DNA of 64,000 bases from contig CP085827.1 of assembly GCA_020809705.1 (NCBI GenBank), forward strand, positions 2,294,001 to 2,358,000. Direction: 5' to 3'. The stretch's first letter is position 1. Each line of letters starts with the position of its first letter. A program made the translations under genes and the position numbers. The notes under the pieces are model-generated. The model worked only from the letters and a program-made list of their open reading frames with translations. It searched no databases and was not told the origin of the DNA. The stretch is from Calonectria ilicicola (lineage: Eukaryota; Ascomycota; Sordariomycetes; Hypocreales; Nectriaceae). Positions 1-11,382 of the stretch are shown piece after piece.

Positions 1-1239
1 GGGATAAGGTGATGACGAGTGATCAAGTTACCATCCCTACCTAATGCAGTCAGCAGCAGTCAGCAGTCACCCGACATCTTGCTCAATAATTCAGTTAATC
101 AAGTAGCCAGAACAAAGAGAAAAGATGAAATTCAAAATTCTGCTTTCCTTGATTAAAGTACATACTCTTTTGCCTTGAAATCTCAATGACATGGTGCATC
201 ATGGGATGGCTTGTCACCATGCGTAGCTCAGACATGCCTAAGGTGAAATATAGGGTAAGTAGGATGGACCGAAATGAAGAGGGTAATGGAACGAATGGCT
301 TGAGGCGACAAGAGCAATGTTTGACTTAAGTATACCGAAAAAAATTCCTTGTTTACTTGCCCTTGATAAATTTATTCTGACTTTTTTGGTGAAAATATAA
401 CATCTCTTGTCTTGTATTTATCGGAATCACACATCAAACTTGCATTTTGTTGGATCTTTTTCATGAACGTAGTGTAGGCAAAAGCGCAGTACAAACTTAG
501 AGATACAAGGGTTCAACAAACGGTGCACTTCTAAAGATGATCGGAGCCCGTTTCCTTCCTTGCCAACCCTGGTTTCTGAAGAAAATTGAGGGCCATGTAT
601 TAGAACCTTGTACCATGTGCGATCGCGGCCTCCGACTGGTGTGTTGGTTGGTGATGTTTCTACGCCCCCACTACTATCCAGGATTGAGGCGGGTCTGCAT
701 TTCAGTGCGTCCTGTGGCACTGAAGACGGTGTTGCGCCATTCGGATCAAGATTGTCCGGTAATCTGGTAACATTTTTTACATTTCCCATCACACGTCCCA
801 ACGCCCTTTCAACAAATGTGCCCCGACCACATGGAACGGAGCATAATTATGCTCTGCTGGGGGTAATCGGCTTAATCGCCTTATTGCCGGTAGCTACATA
901 TACACAAAGGAATCAGATACGGTTGCTCCTAGTTCGTGTGGTGGGGAACGCACTTAGAATGGCAGGTGAATACGGCAAGCCAGGGTGTTTCGACCAACAT
1001 GCAGAAGAGATGCTCCACTGACAAAAGAAGCCGAGGACCGGACTACTTTCCCTCTCATGCTTGCATGGCTTTCTATTTATTTTCATTTCTGCACCCTTCT
1101 CTATTTTTGAATTTCTACCCCTATTTTCTTGATCTCCATTTCGAAGCAATTGATCTATTTCTGTTGCTGAGCAGTAATTCTATTTTAATAACACAACACC
1201 CGCCCGACCAGGAGTCCAAACTTCTTTCATCAATTTACG
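1..1239. other. Intergenic; no supported gene
   Basis: The 5' flank of the large NOV-domain gene. Open frames here have atypical composition and no recognisable motif. A CAGCAG-type short repeat lies near positions 46-66. The last ~100 bases before the ATG at 1240 are AT-rich and could be the 5' leader. Confidence 0.5.
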
Positions 1240-4200
1240 ATGACGAGTCCACAGGAAGCGGAGAAAATTGTTCGCCGCCTGACCAGCAAGTATGGATTTC
1301 TGGATGAAGAGATGATGAACGATATTGGACGATACAACGCCGACTATCGCCGAAAGATTGATGAAAACTGGCTAGCGATGGAAAGCGCTGTATCTCACTC
1401 TGTTAAGATGTAATTATCCAATTTAACCATTTTTTAGGACTCCAACTAATTTGTATTCAGATTAGCGAAACAGATATACGGTAGTGGTGCTCGATTTGTG
1501 TTTGAACTTCTTCAAAATGCCGAGGACGCTTTCAACAAGCCCACGAAAAGCAAGGACCCACCTTTCATCTTCTTCAAAATTCACCCAAACCATATTGTAG
1601 TTGATTGCAACGAGAATGGCTTCACTGAGCAGGATTTAGAAGCGATTTGCGCCGTTGGAAAAAGTACTAAATCGGCTGCTCATGGATACATTGGTGCCAA
1701 GGGTATTGGCTTCAAGTCAGTATTTATCGCCGCCTCTAGAGTGCATATCCAGTCTGGTAATTTCTCGTTCCAATTTCGGCACAAGAAAACGGACCCGGGC
1801 ATAGGTATGGTCAGACCTATTTGGGTTGATCCTGTTGAGGTTCTCCCCAACCCTCTAACTCGCATGACTCTCTACCTCCATGATCAAGGAAACAAGACTG
1901 AAATTGACCATCTGAGGAATATAATCACCGACCAATTTGAAGTTTTAAATGAGACGTGTCTACTTTTCCTTCGAAATCTCCAGCAAATTAAACTGGAATT
2001 CTACAATATCAATGGCGAACTTGAGCGAGTGAAAGAATTTTGCAAGAGGAGAATTGACGAACATTGCGTGTCTTTGAGCACTACTTCCATTGTCAATAGA
2101 AAACTAGCCTACCGGAACCAGATTTACCACATCACAAAGCAAAAAGCAAGCAATTTGGCGCTAAGCGACAATCGTGAAATTCCTGACGATGACGAAGCTC
2201 GAAGGATTTCCTCCACAGCTGAAGTTGTTTTAGCTTTCCCCCTCTCAGGTACTCATAAACCGCTTATTGCTGAGAATAAACAAGAAATATTTGCATTTCT
2301 ACCCCTTCGAAAGTCTGATTACAAGGTTGATTCCTCATTACTTTGCCAGAATCCACGCAATGAAAGTGATGGCTGACCATTTACCTAGTTTCTTATCCAC
2401 TCAGACTTCGATACAAATGCCAGCCGGCAGGATATTGTCACCACTTCACTAAGAAACCTTCAGATCCGTGACTGGATTGCGATGGCATTCTTGAAAGCCG
2501 TGTCGGAATTCTGCGCGCACGATACCCTCTGCTATGATTGGCCGATGTTTCTTCCATCCTCTGCTAATTATGATGTATTTTGGGCTGGTCTAGATTCGAA
2601 AATCCAGGATTTGATGAAAAAAAGGCCTGTCTTGAAATCGCGTAACCGAAAGGATTTGCGTCTTATTGATGAGGTTTTCATCCTTGGTAAAAATGTTATA
2701 TATGGAGCCGGACAACCCATATTTGATGATCCTTCCAAGGATCTTTATGTTTCACCAAAATATGCTCCAATGGCTGTAGAAATTCTCAAAAACTATGGCC
2801 TAAAGTCTTTGTCTGTTTTTGCTTTGCTGGGGTTGCTGAGGGCTGATCTCCTCAGCGTCAACTCAAGAATGCATGGGAAGGACACGACTGATGAGTGGCA
2901 CTCAGTTGTGGCAAGACTTTTTAATTCTTGGTTTGACCAGGGGATGGTTGCTTCTCAGCAATGCCTAAAATCGTTGCCTTTGCTTCCTTTAAGGGAGGGA
3001 AAATGGACATCGACTGCATCAGGACCAGTTTACCTATCGCTCACAGAGAACATCAGCATTCCCGAGGGCCTAGATCTCAGAGTGATTCCTTTTCTAGCAT
3101 CTTGGAATATAGATCGAAATACCTTGTTTAAAAACTTGGGAGCCAGTAAAGCCACGGTTGACCAAGTGAGAGCCTCCATTTTTAAGGCTTTCAGTTCAAC
3201 AGGAAGTCGATCATATAGAGAGCTCAAGAGTTATCTTGATTTTATTTATCTAACACACCAATCTGGCACACACACTTGGCAGGAATATGCAAAATTAAAG
3301 GTTGTTACGAATGCCTGGAAGTTGGAAATCCCACACAGGACCGACGTTTACCTCCCCGGCACAGAACACGCATACAGCCCTGCCAATCTCTTGCCTACCC
3401 AAGGGACCCCCTCAGACCTTTCCGTGAGCTTTTTAGATTCGAAATATATGGAGAATATACCAAAGAAGCCGGCTTCCCTTTTTCACCCAAGCTGGGAGAG
3501 ATGGCTTTGTGACTTTGCTGGCATACGCGAACGGGTAAGGCTTGTGTCACTTTCTGGAGATTCATTGTCAGATGCTTTTATGTACGTCTTCAAGCATCGC
3601 CCGGAAAGATTCTTGGGATTATTTCAACATCTCTGGTCACACGAGAAAAGGAAATTAGAAGAGAACCGGAATCTTCGTGCTCAAATTGAGAATCTCTCTG
3701 CCAAGGAACTGTGCAAAGTTAATTTCCCATTGAAGTTCAAAGAAACTTGGCTTCCAGTTCAACACTTGCGAGAGACTGTCAAGCGCTACATGGAACATCC
3801 AGAGCAATTTCCCTTTCTAAAGTTCGAAGAATCGGATGGTATTCCACAATTCGGAGCAGAATTCCGCTTCTTGAATCAATATTTTTCTGTCGGCAAAGAT
3901 GATAGTGTGGACTTTCTTCTCGAAATACTGCGTTGCATTGAGAGAGCCTGTCCCGAACCTGCTTCGGTTCGTCAGTGTGACAAGGTTTTTGACTTATACT
4001 TTGCCATCTACGCCAAACTTTCAATAGCAAACAATGAGCTAGAAGCCAGACGAAAAATCAAGTGGGTGTACAGAATGGTTTTGTCAAAGATGGTGGCGAT
4101 TACTGACCTCCTAATAGGGCATTCTTTTCCAAACAAGGGATCCTCGATCCAGATGAGGAGGCTCCCGCGTGGACATCTTCTTCATCTTGTTTATGGGTTG

Positions 4201-6829
4201 CGCCTCCGGACATGGTAACGGCGCATTCCCTAAGGACTCTGTATTCAAGAATTTTGGATGACGAGAGACTTGGAAATATTGAGAATCTCTTTCAAAGAAC
4301 ACTCGAGATACAGAATGCTTCCTTAAGTCATTTGGTGACAGAGCTCAAGGCGCTTCCGGACGCCAAGCGCGAGGATATACGTCGGATACGAACAATATAC
4401 AAATACATTGATGAGTCTACGATTCCAATAGCTGATCTAAGGTTTGCAGTTGATTCCGCTTTCTCGTGATCGTTTGTTGCCATTGGCTAATAGAAATATA
4501 GAGCGGAATTCGAGGCGTATCCTCTTATCTATAATGAGACAAGAAGTGGTGGGGCAGGTTGGTATAAGATTTCTGATTGCTTGTGGTCCAGCGAGACAAC
4601 AATCCGTGGTAAAGTAGTCCTAGACGAGTGTTGGGAGGCTGAAAAGAACTTTTTTATCGGTAAGCTGGGTGTGAAGTTACTGACTCTACAAATGGTCTAC
4701 GATGAGCTTCGTCACCCACACAGAAGCAGCACGGACGAAATAAAAGTGGCTATCTTGTCATTCAACTCGCTTCTTCAGTCGCAATCGACTTATTTAGATC
4801 CAGAACCAATCAGAAAAGCTAGAATCTTTCCAGTTAGGTATCCGAATAACACGGTCGTGCTGAGGTCTATGGATGTGGACTTCGCGATCGGAGATCGAGA
4901 CAGCTTGAAAGCAAAATTTCAGCCTAAAATCAGCTTTTTAGATTTTGAACTGGAAGATGTTTGTCGCCTCAAGCCATTTTTCGAATGGATGCGTCTCCAT
5001 ACGCGGTATTTGTCAAACTGCGTCGAAGAAGACACTTCAATCTCTAATGGTTTGGCACATCCAATCTCCTCGCATAATCGGGACTTGAAACTCAAAGCTT
5101 ATTATATCGCTCGGTAAGCACTGGCAAGAAAGAGTGAGGACTTTTCTAGATGGTTCTAATTGTGACCTTCAATCCAGAGTTGCGGCCACCTTTGATAGCC
5201 CTCGATTTGCATACGACCCGCATCAGCTTTACGAGAAGTTGCGCACAATGACAGTCATGGAGACAGATGGAATATCATCTATATTAAAAGTGCTCCAAAA
5301 CAAAAAGGAATTCGTAGTGGAGGTGGCAACGGCCAACGAACATATTGGAGACGTTTCAGAGCTACTCACGATTTACGTTCCCAAGGAACGTCGAGCACAA
5401 GATTTCTGTTTCGCTTCGGTTTTGCCAAGAAAATTTGCGGCATGGCTAATGCAACACCCTATAAGTCACATCAGAAAAGAGACTATAGAGATCGGTGCGA
5501 TTAACGCTCTTACTTCAATTTTTGCCTGTGACCAGGCTGTGCTTGACGACGTCCTAGATGACCAAGGAATTATACAAGTGTCATTTGAGAATGAAGATGA
5601 AAGTGCAATAAAAGAGGATGAGAGTGAGATCAACGATGGCAGCGAAGGGAACTGGGAGGACATCGAGGAGGGGGGGCAGGAGACTGCTGACTGCCTTGAA
5701 ACAGATAGCGCCTCTTCGGAACAACAACTAACTCCAACCCGTTCATCAGTTAATGGAAGCTCATTCATTCCCATTGGGACATCTGATCCTGGGCACGAAT
5801 CAGGCCACACGGAAATGGTGGTCGAGACGATTTCTCGACAAACCCACATGTCACATCAGCCCCTCCAGCAAAGCAGAGATGGTCCCTTGCGGGCAGTTGT
5901 GGTTCAGAATCAACCACAATCACCACTTGCTTCGAGAAATCATGCTTCCAGGTACTTATCAGCAACTCTAGCCACACACTTTGGGTTTGAACCTTCTGAA
6001 AACACGCAATATCGCGCAATTCTCGATAAGGTTATTGAGGCAGCTCGAAGAGCCACGTTCCCATCTAGGGGGGCTTTTGATATGAGCGATATGCGGGATA
6101 CCCTACCTGAGGATGTTGGAAACGAAGATGCCCATGAAAATTTTGATGGGTTAGATGTCATCAGGAGGTTTCGGTCCACTAATCAACTAGAACGCGACAA
6201 GAAGATTGGAGCTGCGGGCGAATTATATGTGAGTGATATTTCGTTAACATAAATAAGGCTTTTCGCACTAATTCGGATTTTCGCTTAGGTTTTCGAGCTC
6301 TTGTCTCAACTGGGGATGCCAGGCTGGGATATTTCGAACTGGCAAAGCAAGATTAGAACCTACGTGGAGATTCACCCAGAGTACGGAAACATAGAGGCAT
6401 GGAAGGACAGAGAAACATCAGACTTGGTGTATTCCGATACGACAGGACAGTTCACAGATACGCTTATTGGCTGTGGGTATCTGTCTGATGATGAATGGCA
6501 TGGGGCGCGACCCAAGTATTACATTGAAGTGAAGACCACGACTGGGCCGTGTGGCACTCCCTTCTACATGAGTGGCAATCAATACAAACTTGTTAGTACT
6601 TTGAAATCTCTCATACGCATAGCCTAACTTGATGCAGATGGGACGTATTCACCACTCGGAAGATCGTTCAGAAGTTTACATGATCTTCCGTGTGTTTTTG
6701 TTGACCAGCGACGGGATCGGCATGCGTATTTATTTGGATCCGGAACAACTTAAACAAGACGGGCGACTTGTATTTACAGGGCAGACGTGGTCTGTTACCC
6801 CAGGGGCCGGCACAGAGGCACATAGTTAG
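1240..6829 (+). CDS. GHKL (HSP90-like) ATPase with C-terminal NOV/DUF3883 domain
   Basis: Eight exons rebuilt by frame continuity: 1240-1409, 1461-2325, 2389-4067, 4118-4441, 4502-5113, 5178-6228, 6289-6591, 6638-6829, giving 1731 aa. The 4068 donor and the 4442-4501 intron are the least certain. The N-terminus has a Bergerat fold: N-box FELLQNAEDA (N76, about residues 71-80), DCNENGF (D105) and the glycine lid GYIGAKGIGFKSVF (132-145). The middle is a long alpha/beta region followed by an acidic linker (coded at 5580-5700). The C-terminus (about 1558-1731) is the NO VEIN domain: GAAGE (E1565), TDTLI (D1624) and IEVKTT (E1647, K1649), a spacing like PD-(D/E)XK nucleases. The plant protein NO VEIN and bacterial sacsin-like proteins share this plan. 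The fungal role is unknown; a nucleic-acid-directed ATPase is inferred. The gene is AT-richer than those on the right of the window. Confidence 0.88.
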
Positions 6830-7400
6830 TGTAGAAGTTACCCTCTATGCAACCTTCAATGAGATTTTGTTCCATCCGGATAAATGCGACGCATGCATGG
6901 CCTTGTTACCTGCCCGAAACAAACCATGATGCGCCCGTTTAGTCAGAGGCTGTGTCTTTGCGATTTGGGCTAGAACCATTTCCATGAATCTAAGACGCTC
7001 CTTCTGGCCAACTTTATCGTGTGGAACACGTGTTGTGGTGCATAAGCGACCTGATCTATGAAGTGCTGATTGGCCATGTCCATATTGGATGTGAGGCTGA
7101 GCATTTCCACCCGGCCATTCTTGACACGAGGCGTGCTTGAATAACGATAACTAATCCACTCCTATATGGAAGCTTTTAAGCTTAAGCCTGTAAATACCAT
7201 TTATCCGCGCCAATTTATCATCAATGCATTTTCCCTCGTTCGAAATCTTCTTTTTGGTCATCCGCGGAATGGGCTCAGACCTAGGCTGACCGCACTACAT
7301 CAACCACAATTATCCTCTCATCATTTATGTGGCAAAGTGCTTCAATCACTGCCTAACTGTCCCTTAATAGCTAAAATTTGGCTCATATAATACCTTACAG
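6830..7400. other. Intergenic; promoter side of papain-fold gene
   Basis: 571 bases between two same-strand genes. A CACGTG lies near 7027. Nothing else is recognisable. Confidence 0.4.
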
Positions 7401-8492
7401 ATGGCTGCGCTTGTGGTTATCGCAGTTTTAGTTCCAGTCATAACGGGGTTTCTAGTCTTATTTGCCTCCTTGTGTATTCGCAATCGCAGACGCTCCAAAT
7501 GGCCATCTAATAATCTCTTGAGTAGCCCTGCGTGCAAGACTTTAGATGCTGGATTGCAGGAAGCATCTCGGCTTCGCCTTAAGCAAGAAGAGGTTATCGA
7601 CCACGGAGAAAGGGTGTGGTTCTCACATCATCTACACAATGGACAGTTGAAGCATTGGACTATCGTTACACACAACTTTAAATATGAGATCCGTTACGTC
7701 TCATCTCAGCATGAATCGAAACTTGACGAAATGGATTTAGAGACCGGTTGCGCCACTCAAGATGGATGGATGCGCGTGGACCATGGTAATGCGCAATATC
7801 AGTTCAATATTCAACCTTGCAACTTCGACAATGAACGGGTTGTGGCTGCTCTTGCCGATTTTTCGTCCACGCAGGCCATCAATGCATTTAGCTCCAGTCT
7901 CATAGGCTGGACATCTATGTCGAAGAACGAGGTCGATGCAATCTGGATGTCCATGATGGAGAAGTTTGGCCCATATGACATCATTTGGAACAATTGCCAG
8001 CATTTTCTGCGAGATTTTTCGTGGGCAATCATGGACAAACCTGCGGAAAACTGGCACTGGTTTGCGCAGGATGCATCAACCAACCATCGGCGTTTGCGAC
8101 ACGGTGCATCATTCGGTCGGATCGCAAATATTGCGACTTCGCTTGAGAGGTTGAAAGACATGGTTCCGCATGTTGAAGGATCGAGCAAACAAAAACTCCA
8201 AAAAAACATTAAATCACTTGAACAATACATCAATCGGCGTACAGTAGATTGGGCTTATTCCAAGCCGATTGACTTAGCCAATGCTTGGGACAACCCGAGA
8301 TCTGGGAACATGGAGGAGAATGAGCCGCACGATTTATCAGATCTAGCTGAGGGTCTGGTTGATGCCATTATCGATTCTGGTGGCGACAAGGGATATTCGG
8401 GGGATTCAGGACATTCGGGCATAGGGGACATGGGAGGTGGAGGTGGCGGCGGAGGCGGAGATGGAGGAGGAGGTGGTGGTGGCGGTAGCTGA
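7401..8492 (+). CDS. Membrane-anchored LRAT/NlpC-like papain-fold protein, Gly-rich tail
   Basis: Intronless, 363 aa. Residues 2-26 are a hydrophobic helix followed by a basic stretch (RNRRRSK), so a signal anchor with the rest on one side of a membrane. The core has KHWTIV (H85) and, further on, WNNCQHFLRDF (C199). This His-then-NC(E/Q)HF order is that of LRAT/HRASLS and permuted NlpC/P60 enzymes, so H85 and C199 are the likely catalytic pair. Acyltransferase or protease/deamidase activity cannot be told apart from the motif. The last ~45 residues are almost pure Gly/Asp/Ser, ending in poly-Gly. It follows the ATPase/NOV gene on the same strand. Confidence 0.75.
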   Translation: MAALVVIAVLVPVITGFLVLFASLCIRNRRRSKWPSNNLLSSPACKTLDAGLQEASRLRLKQEEVIDHGERVWFSHHLHNGQLKHWTIVTHNFKYEIRYVSSQHESKLDEMDLETGCATQDGWMRVDHGNAQYQFNIQPCNFDNERVVAALADFSSTQAINAFSSSLIGWTSMSKNEVDAIWMSMMEKFGPYDIIWNNCQHFLRDFSWAIMDKPAENWHWFAQDASTNHRRLRHGASFGRIANIATSLERLKDMVPHVEGSSKQKLQKNIKSLEQYINRRTVDWAYSKPIDLANAWDNPRSGNMEENEPHDLSDLAEGLVDAIIDSGGDKGYSGDSGHSGIGDMGGGGGGGGGDGGGGGGGGS

Positions 8493-8818
8493 TATAATTA
8501 CACTGTATTGTTCATTTGTTTAAATAGCAGGATGGTTCTGTCTCTAATGCTGATGATATCCATTTAGTTGATGTTAAGAATACACAGCACGCCGTTTGAG
8601 TCACCCGGTTGTCTCACTCACTAATCCGTTTCAAGTAACGACTGATGACCTGCACTGTGGTGATTTGCTGCGCCTTCGCAGGCTGTGCTAAAGGGTCCAC
8701 CAGCAATCAAGGAGGGAATTTGAAATGATGGCATACAGAGATAAATAAAGCGTCTCTTCGTGACAACTAGTCAAAATAAAGACGGCCTGAAATTTCTTGA
8801 TCGATTGGGCTTTCGCGG
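8493..8818. other. Intergenic
   Basis: 326 bases. AATAAA-like signals near 8740-8780 could serve the upstream gene. Nothing else seen. Confidence 0.4.
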
Positions 8819-9694
8819 ATGGCTCAGGCGTCATTATCTAGCCTCCCGTTGGAGCTTTGCCTGAACATCATTGACTACCTCGTCTTTCCCGACAACGCAA
8901 ACTTGAGAGCCACCTCTCGCTCTTTCGCATCACTCATCCCCTCGCAACCAACAGGCTATCTCCATCTCCTCGCTGCAGAAGACTCGGCATGGGCCATAAG
9001 ACATCGTCGCCTCACATGTGTCTATTGCGCGCGCATGCGCCCCGCCTCCGCATTTACTGACCACGAAAAGTGCAAGACGGAGAAGCGCGCCGAGACTCGC
9101 TGCTGCTACGAATGCGCTAGGGCGTACGAGACCCACGAAACGAAACCGCAAGACTCCTGTACACCCTTCAATCAAGCACGAACGCGATTTTCCAACGAAC
9201 CGAGAATCAACATCGATGGGATCGAAAAAGCCATTTGCCAATGGTGTCACAATAGCTTTAGCAGATGGGGCAGCAAATCCGCCAATCGCAGGGTTTGCCC
9301 GGAGTGTTTTCACGATAACCCGACAGAATCGACCATCCGCAAGTGCGCTCAATACGAACAAGATGTTCTAAAAATGGAACATAAACGTCGCCAAAATAAT
9401 ATTGGGAGGCGGCCTTTGGGTATTATCTGCAAGGGTGATGACATTATCAACGCGATTGTCTACAATGAAGATTGGTGGGACGCGTATGAGTTCTGTGTTA
9501 CACCACCACCAACCATGATCCCTGTATGGCGAGGCGGGACGAGAGGCGTCATCGTTCGAAGCAGGGAAAAAGCTGAGGAGGGATATTTTGAAAGTCAGCT
9601 ACCCGAGGGATATCTACCACTGGCCAAATATCGATCAATTGGGAATACTCTTCGCTCAATGCTAGCTGAGGAAAATGAACGAGGCCGGTGCTAG
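8819..9694 (+). CDS. F-box protein with cysteine-rich region
   Basis: Intronless, 291 aa. Residues 6-45 read as an F-box (LSSLPLELCLNIIDYL then a basic/Ser helix), which in this family binds Skp1 in SCF ubiquitin ligases. A Cys-rich middle follows: C67xxC70, C95/C96 with C99, C140xxC143 and C160xxC163, spaced as zinc-binding knuckles. The rest has no recognised repeat (no LRR, WD or Kelch). Fungi carry many such F-box/Cys-rich paralogues of unknown substrate. The ATG at 8819 is the first in frame and directly precedes the F-box. Confidence 0.85.
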   Translation: MAQASLSSLPLELCLNIIDYLVFPDNANLRATSRSFASLIPSQPTGYLHLLAAEDSAWAIRHRRLTCVYCARMRPASAFTDHEKCKTEKRAETRCCYECARAYETHETKPQDSCTPFNQARTRFSNEPRINIDGIEKAICQWCHNSFSRWGSKSANRRVCPECFHDNPTESTIRKCAQYEQDVLKMEHKRRQNNIGRRPLGIICKGDDIINAIVYNEDWWDAYEFCVTPPPTMIPVWRGGTRGVIVRSREKAEEGYFESQLPEGYLPLAKYRSIGNTLRSMLAEENERGRC

Positions 9695-10797
9695 GATTGT
9701 TCGAACCTCTAAACAGTGTCTCTGCGACCAAAATAATTATGATACCCACTAGATAAATTTACTAAAGAATAATAGCACCGAATAATCCAATCTTGTCGCT
9801 GCAACGAGACAGTTTGGGCATCCCCTAAGTGCAAATCGTCGTTGGTAGAGAGGCGCTGGTTCAACGAGGTCCTTCAATTCAATTCTAGCCACATTTTCCT
9901 TGCGTGCTTATACAGCTCCCCTTACACATGCTACGATGACGTATTCCTATTGAGCATCAATCGCCCTTAACAGTCCAGTTCACAAACACTGTAGGAGAGC
10001 CCTACTGTCGGCAATCGCATCAATGCAGACAATGCCCAACTGCGCTTACCCTGGCCCTGGTCAACACAACGGCCAAGAAAATTCTCTAGTCTGCTCCTAT
10101 GCTTCAACCAAGTGCAGGACCTACACTAAGTTTGACTTAAGCCCTTTGCTAGATCAGAAATCACACCAGATATCGAATTGGTCTGACGCTGCTGTGGAGT
10201 AGAGTGGGTTAACCTTTGGTATCACATATCGCAAAACACATCTTGTGTTGTTGATCGATCTGTGCAACGCACTCATTCCCCATATCGACGTCACTCTGTT
10301 TTTTTTTATACTTCTAGAAGAGTAGATGCTATCGCGAGCCCATGCCAGGCCCTGGTAAGGTCCAAGTTTTTTTTTTTTTTGGTGGGCGATAGAATTTCTT
10401 TTTTCCCCATATTGCCACGCACGTTACGTCCCTGATAATCCCTGCCTATCAAGCAAGCGTGTCATGGGCCTGGGGTGTTCGCACTCACAATCTATGGTCA
10501 CCCTTGTCCATCGGTGCCTAATCATTTTTTATCCTATTGAAGCACAGCTCAGCGTTGCACTTACACGTCAAGGGAGCGCGATGGGCAAAATAGAGGCATG
10601 ATGTCATTGGTTGAAGTGGTGGGGTGGAATATGTGGTTAGGGCATGTCAGGATGACGTAGACTCGAGATCAAAGGTTCGGTTGACAGACCCAAGACCTGT
10701 CCCTAAAAGTGATATTAGGAGCCCTATACCCCCAGTTGATTTCGGTTCAAACAACAACAACAACCATCATCTTTTTCTATTACAAAGCCAAACCATC
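9695..10797. other. Intergenic with homopolymer T tracts
   Basis: 1.1 kb without a gene. T tracts occur near 10300 and 10368-10380. The stretch 10749-10797 (CAA/CAT-rich, ending at the ATG) looks like a 5' leader for the next gene. Confidence 0.5.
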
Positions 10798-11382
10798 ATG
10801 TCTCAATCACCGTCCAAGCGATACCGAAGAAGACACTACGAAAGAGACCCAAAGTATGACGACGAATATTATTACAGCGAAGATGAGCTCGAAGAAAAGC
10901 CAAGATCTCGAAATCGCGAAATCATGAGCCGAATTGGGTATCACATCACCGGACGTTCTCGATCCAGAGGAAGCCAAGCTCGCTCTGTGGACAGCCGAGA
11001 CTATTCTGGTCGGGACTATTCCGGCCGGGACTATTCCAGCCGTGATTATTCCAGCCGTGATCGCCGAGACAGAGGCAAAGACAGACACAACGACAGCTCG
11101 AGGCATGCGAAACCACCTAGCCGCAAATTGGAACACGCAATCGACGCAGCCATTGAGGCAGCAGCTGTAGAAGCAGTTCGGGTACGAAGAGAGCCAGGGA
11201 AGTGGGCAGGAACTAAGGGAACTCGGGTAGCTACAGCGGCTGCTAGCGCTGCATTGGTCGACTCGATGCTCTATGACCGATCAAAGAAACATGGGAAACG
11301 GCAAAGTTTGGAAGCCATAGCCGGTGGTCTTTTGGCAAACAGAGTGCTCAATGGGTCCCGTAAGGACCTCCGACGCCGCTAA
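10798..11382 (+). CDS. Small basic low-complexity protein with RDYS(G/S) repeats
   Basis: Intronless, 194 aa. The ATG at 10798 follows an A/C-rich leader; there is no in-frame ATG upstream that fits better. The first ~100 residues are charged and disordered (RRRHYERD, acidic YYYSEDELEE, Ser/Arg-rich), including four RDYSG/RDYSS pentapeptides. The C-terminal half has an alanine-rich helix (AIDAAIEAAAVEAV) and a Gly/Ala segment (SLEAIAGGLLANR) before a basic end. Similar small proteins are common in ascomycetes; a function is not known. It might be membrane- or nucleic-acid-associated, but nothing in the sequence decides. Confidence 0.75.
   Translation: MSQSPSKRYRRRHYERDPKYDDEYYYSEDELEEKPRSRNREIMSRIGYHITGRSRSRGSQARSVDSRDYSGRDYSGRDYSSRDYSSRDRRDRGKDRHNDSSRHAKPPSRKLEHAIDAAIEAAAVEAVRVRREPGKWAGTKGTRVATAAASAALVDSMLYDRSKKHGKRQSLEAIAGGLLANRVLNGSRKDLRRR
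10999..11058 (+). repeat. 15-nt coding tandem repeat, 4 copies
   Basis: Four near-identical 15-base units each encode Asp-Tyr-Ser-(Gly/Ser)-Arg inside the small basic protein. Differences are mostly at third positions. Confidence 0.85.

Noticed and set aside
427..1021. Overlapping frames of 124-137 aa on both strands upstream of the NOV gene
   Set aside because: Composition is not that of a folded protein, the two strands compete, and no family is recognised.
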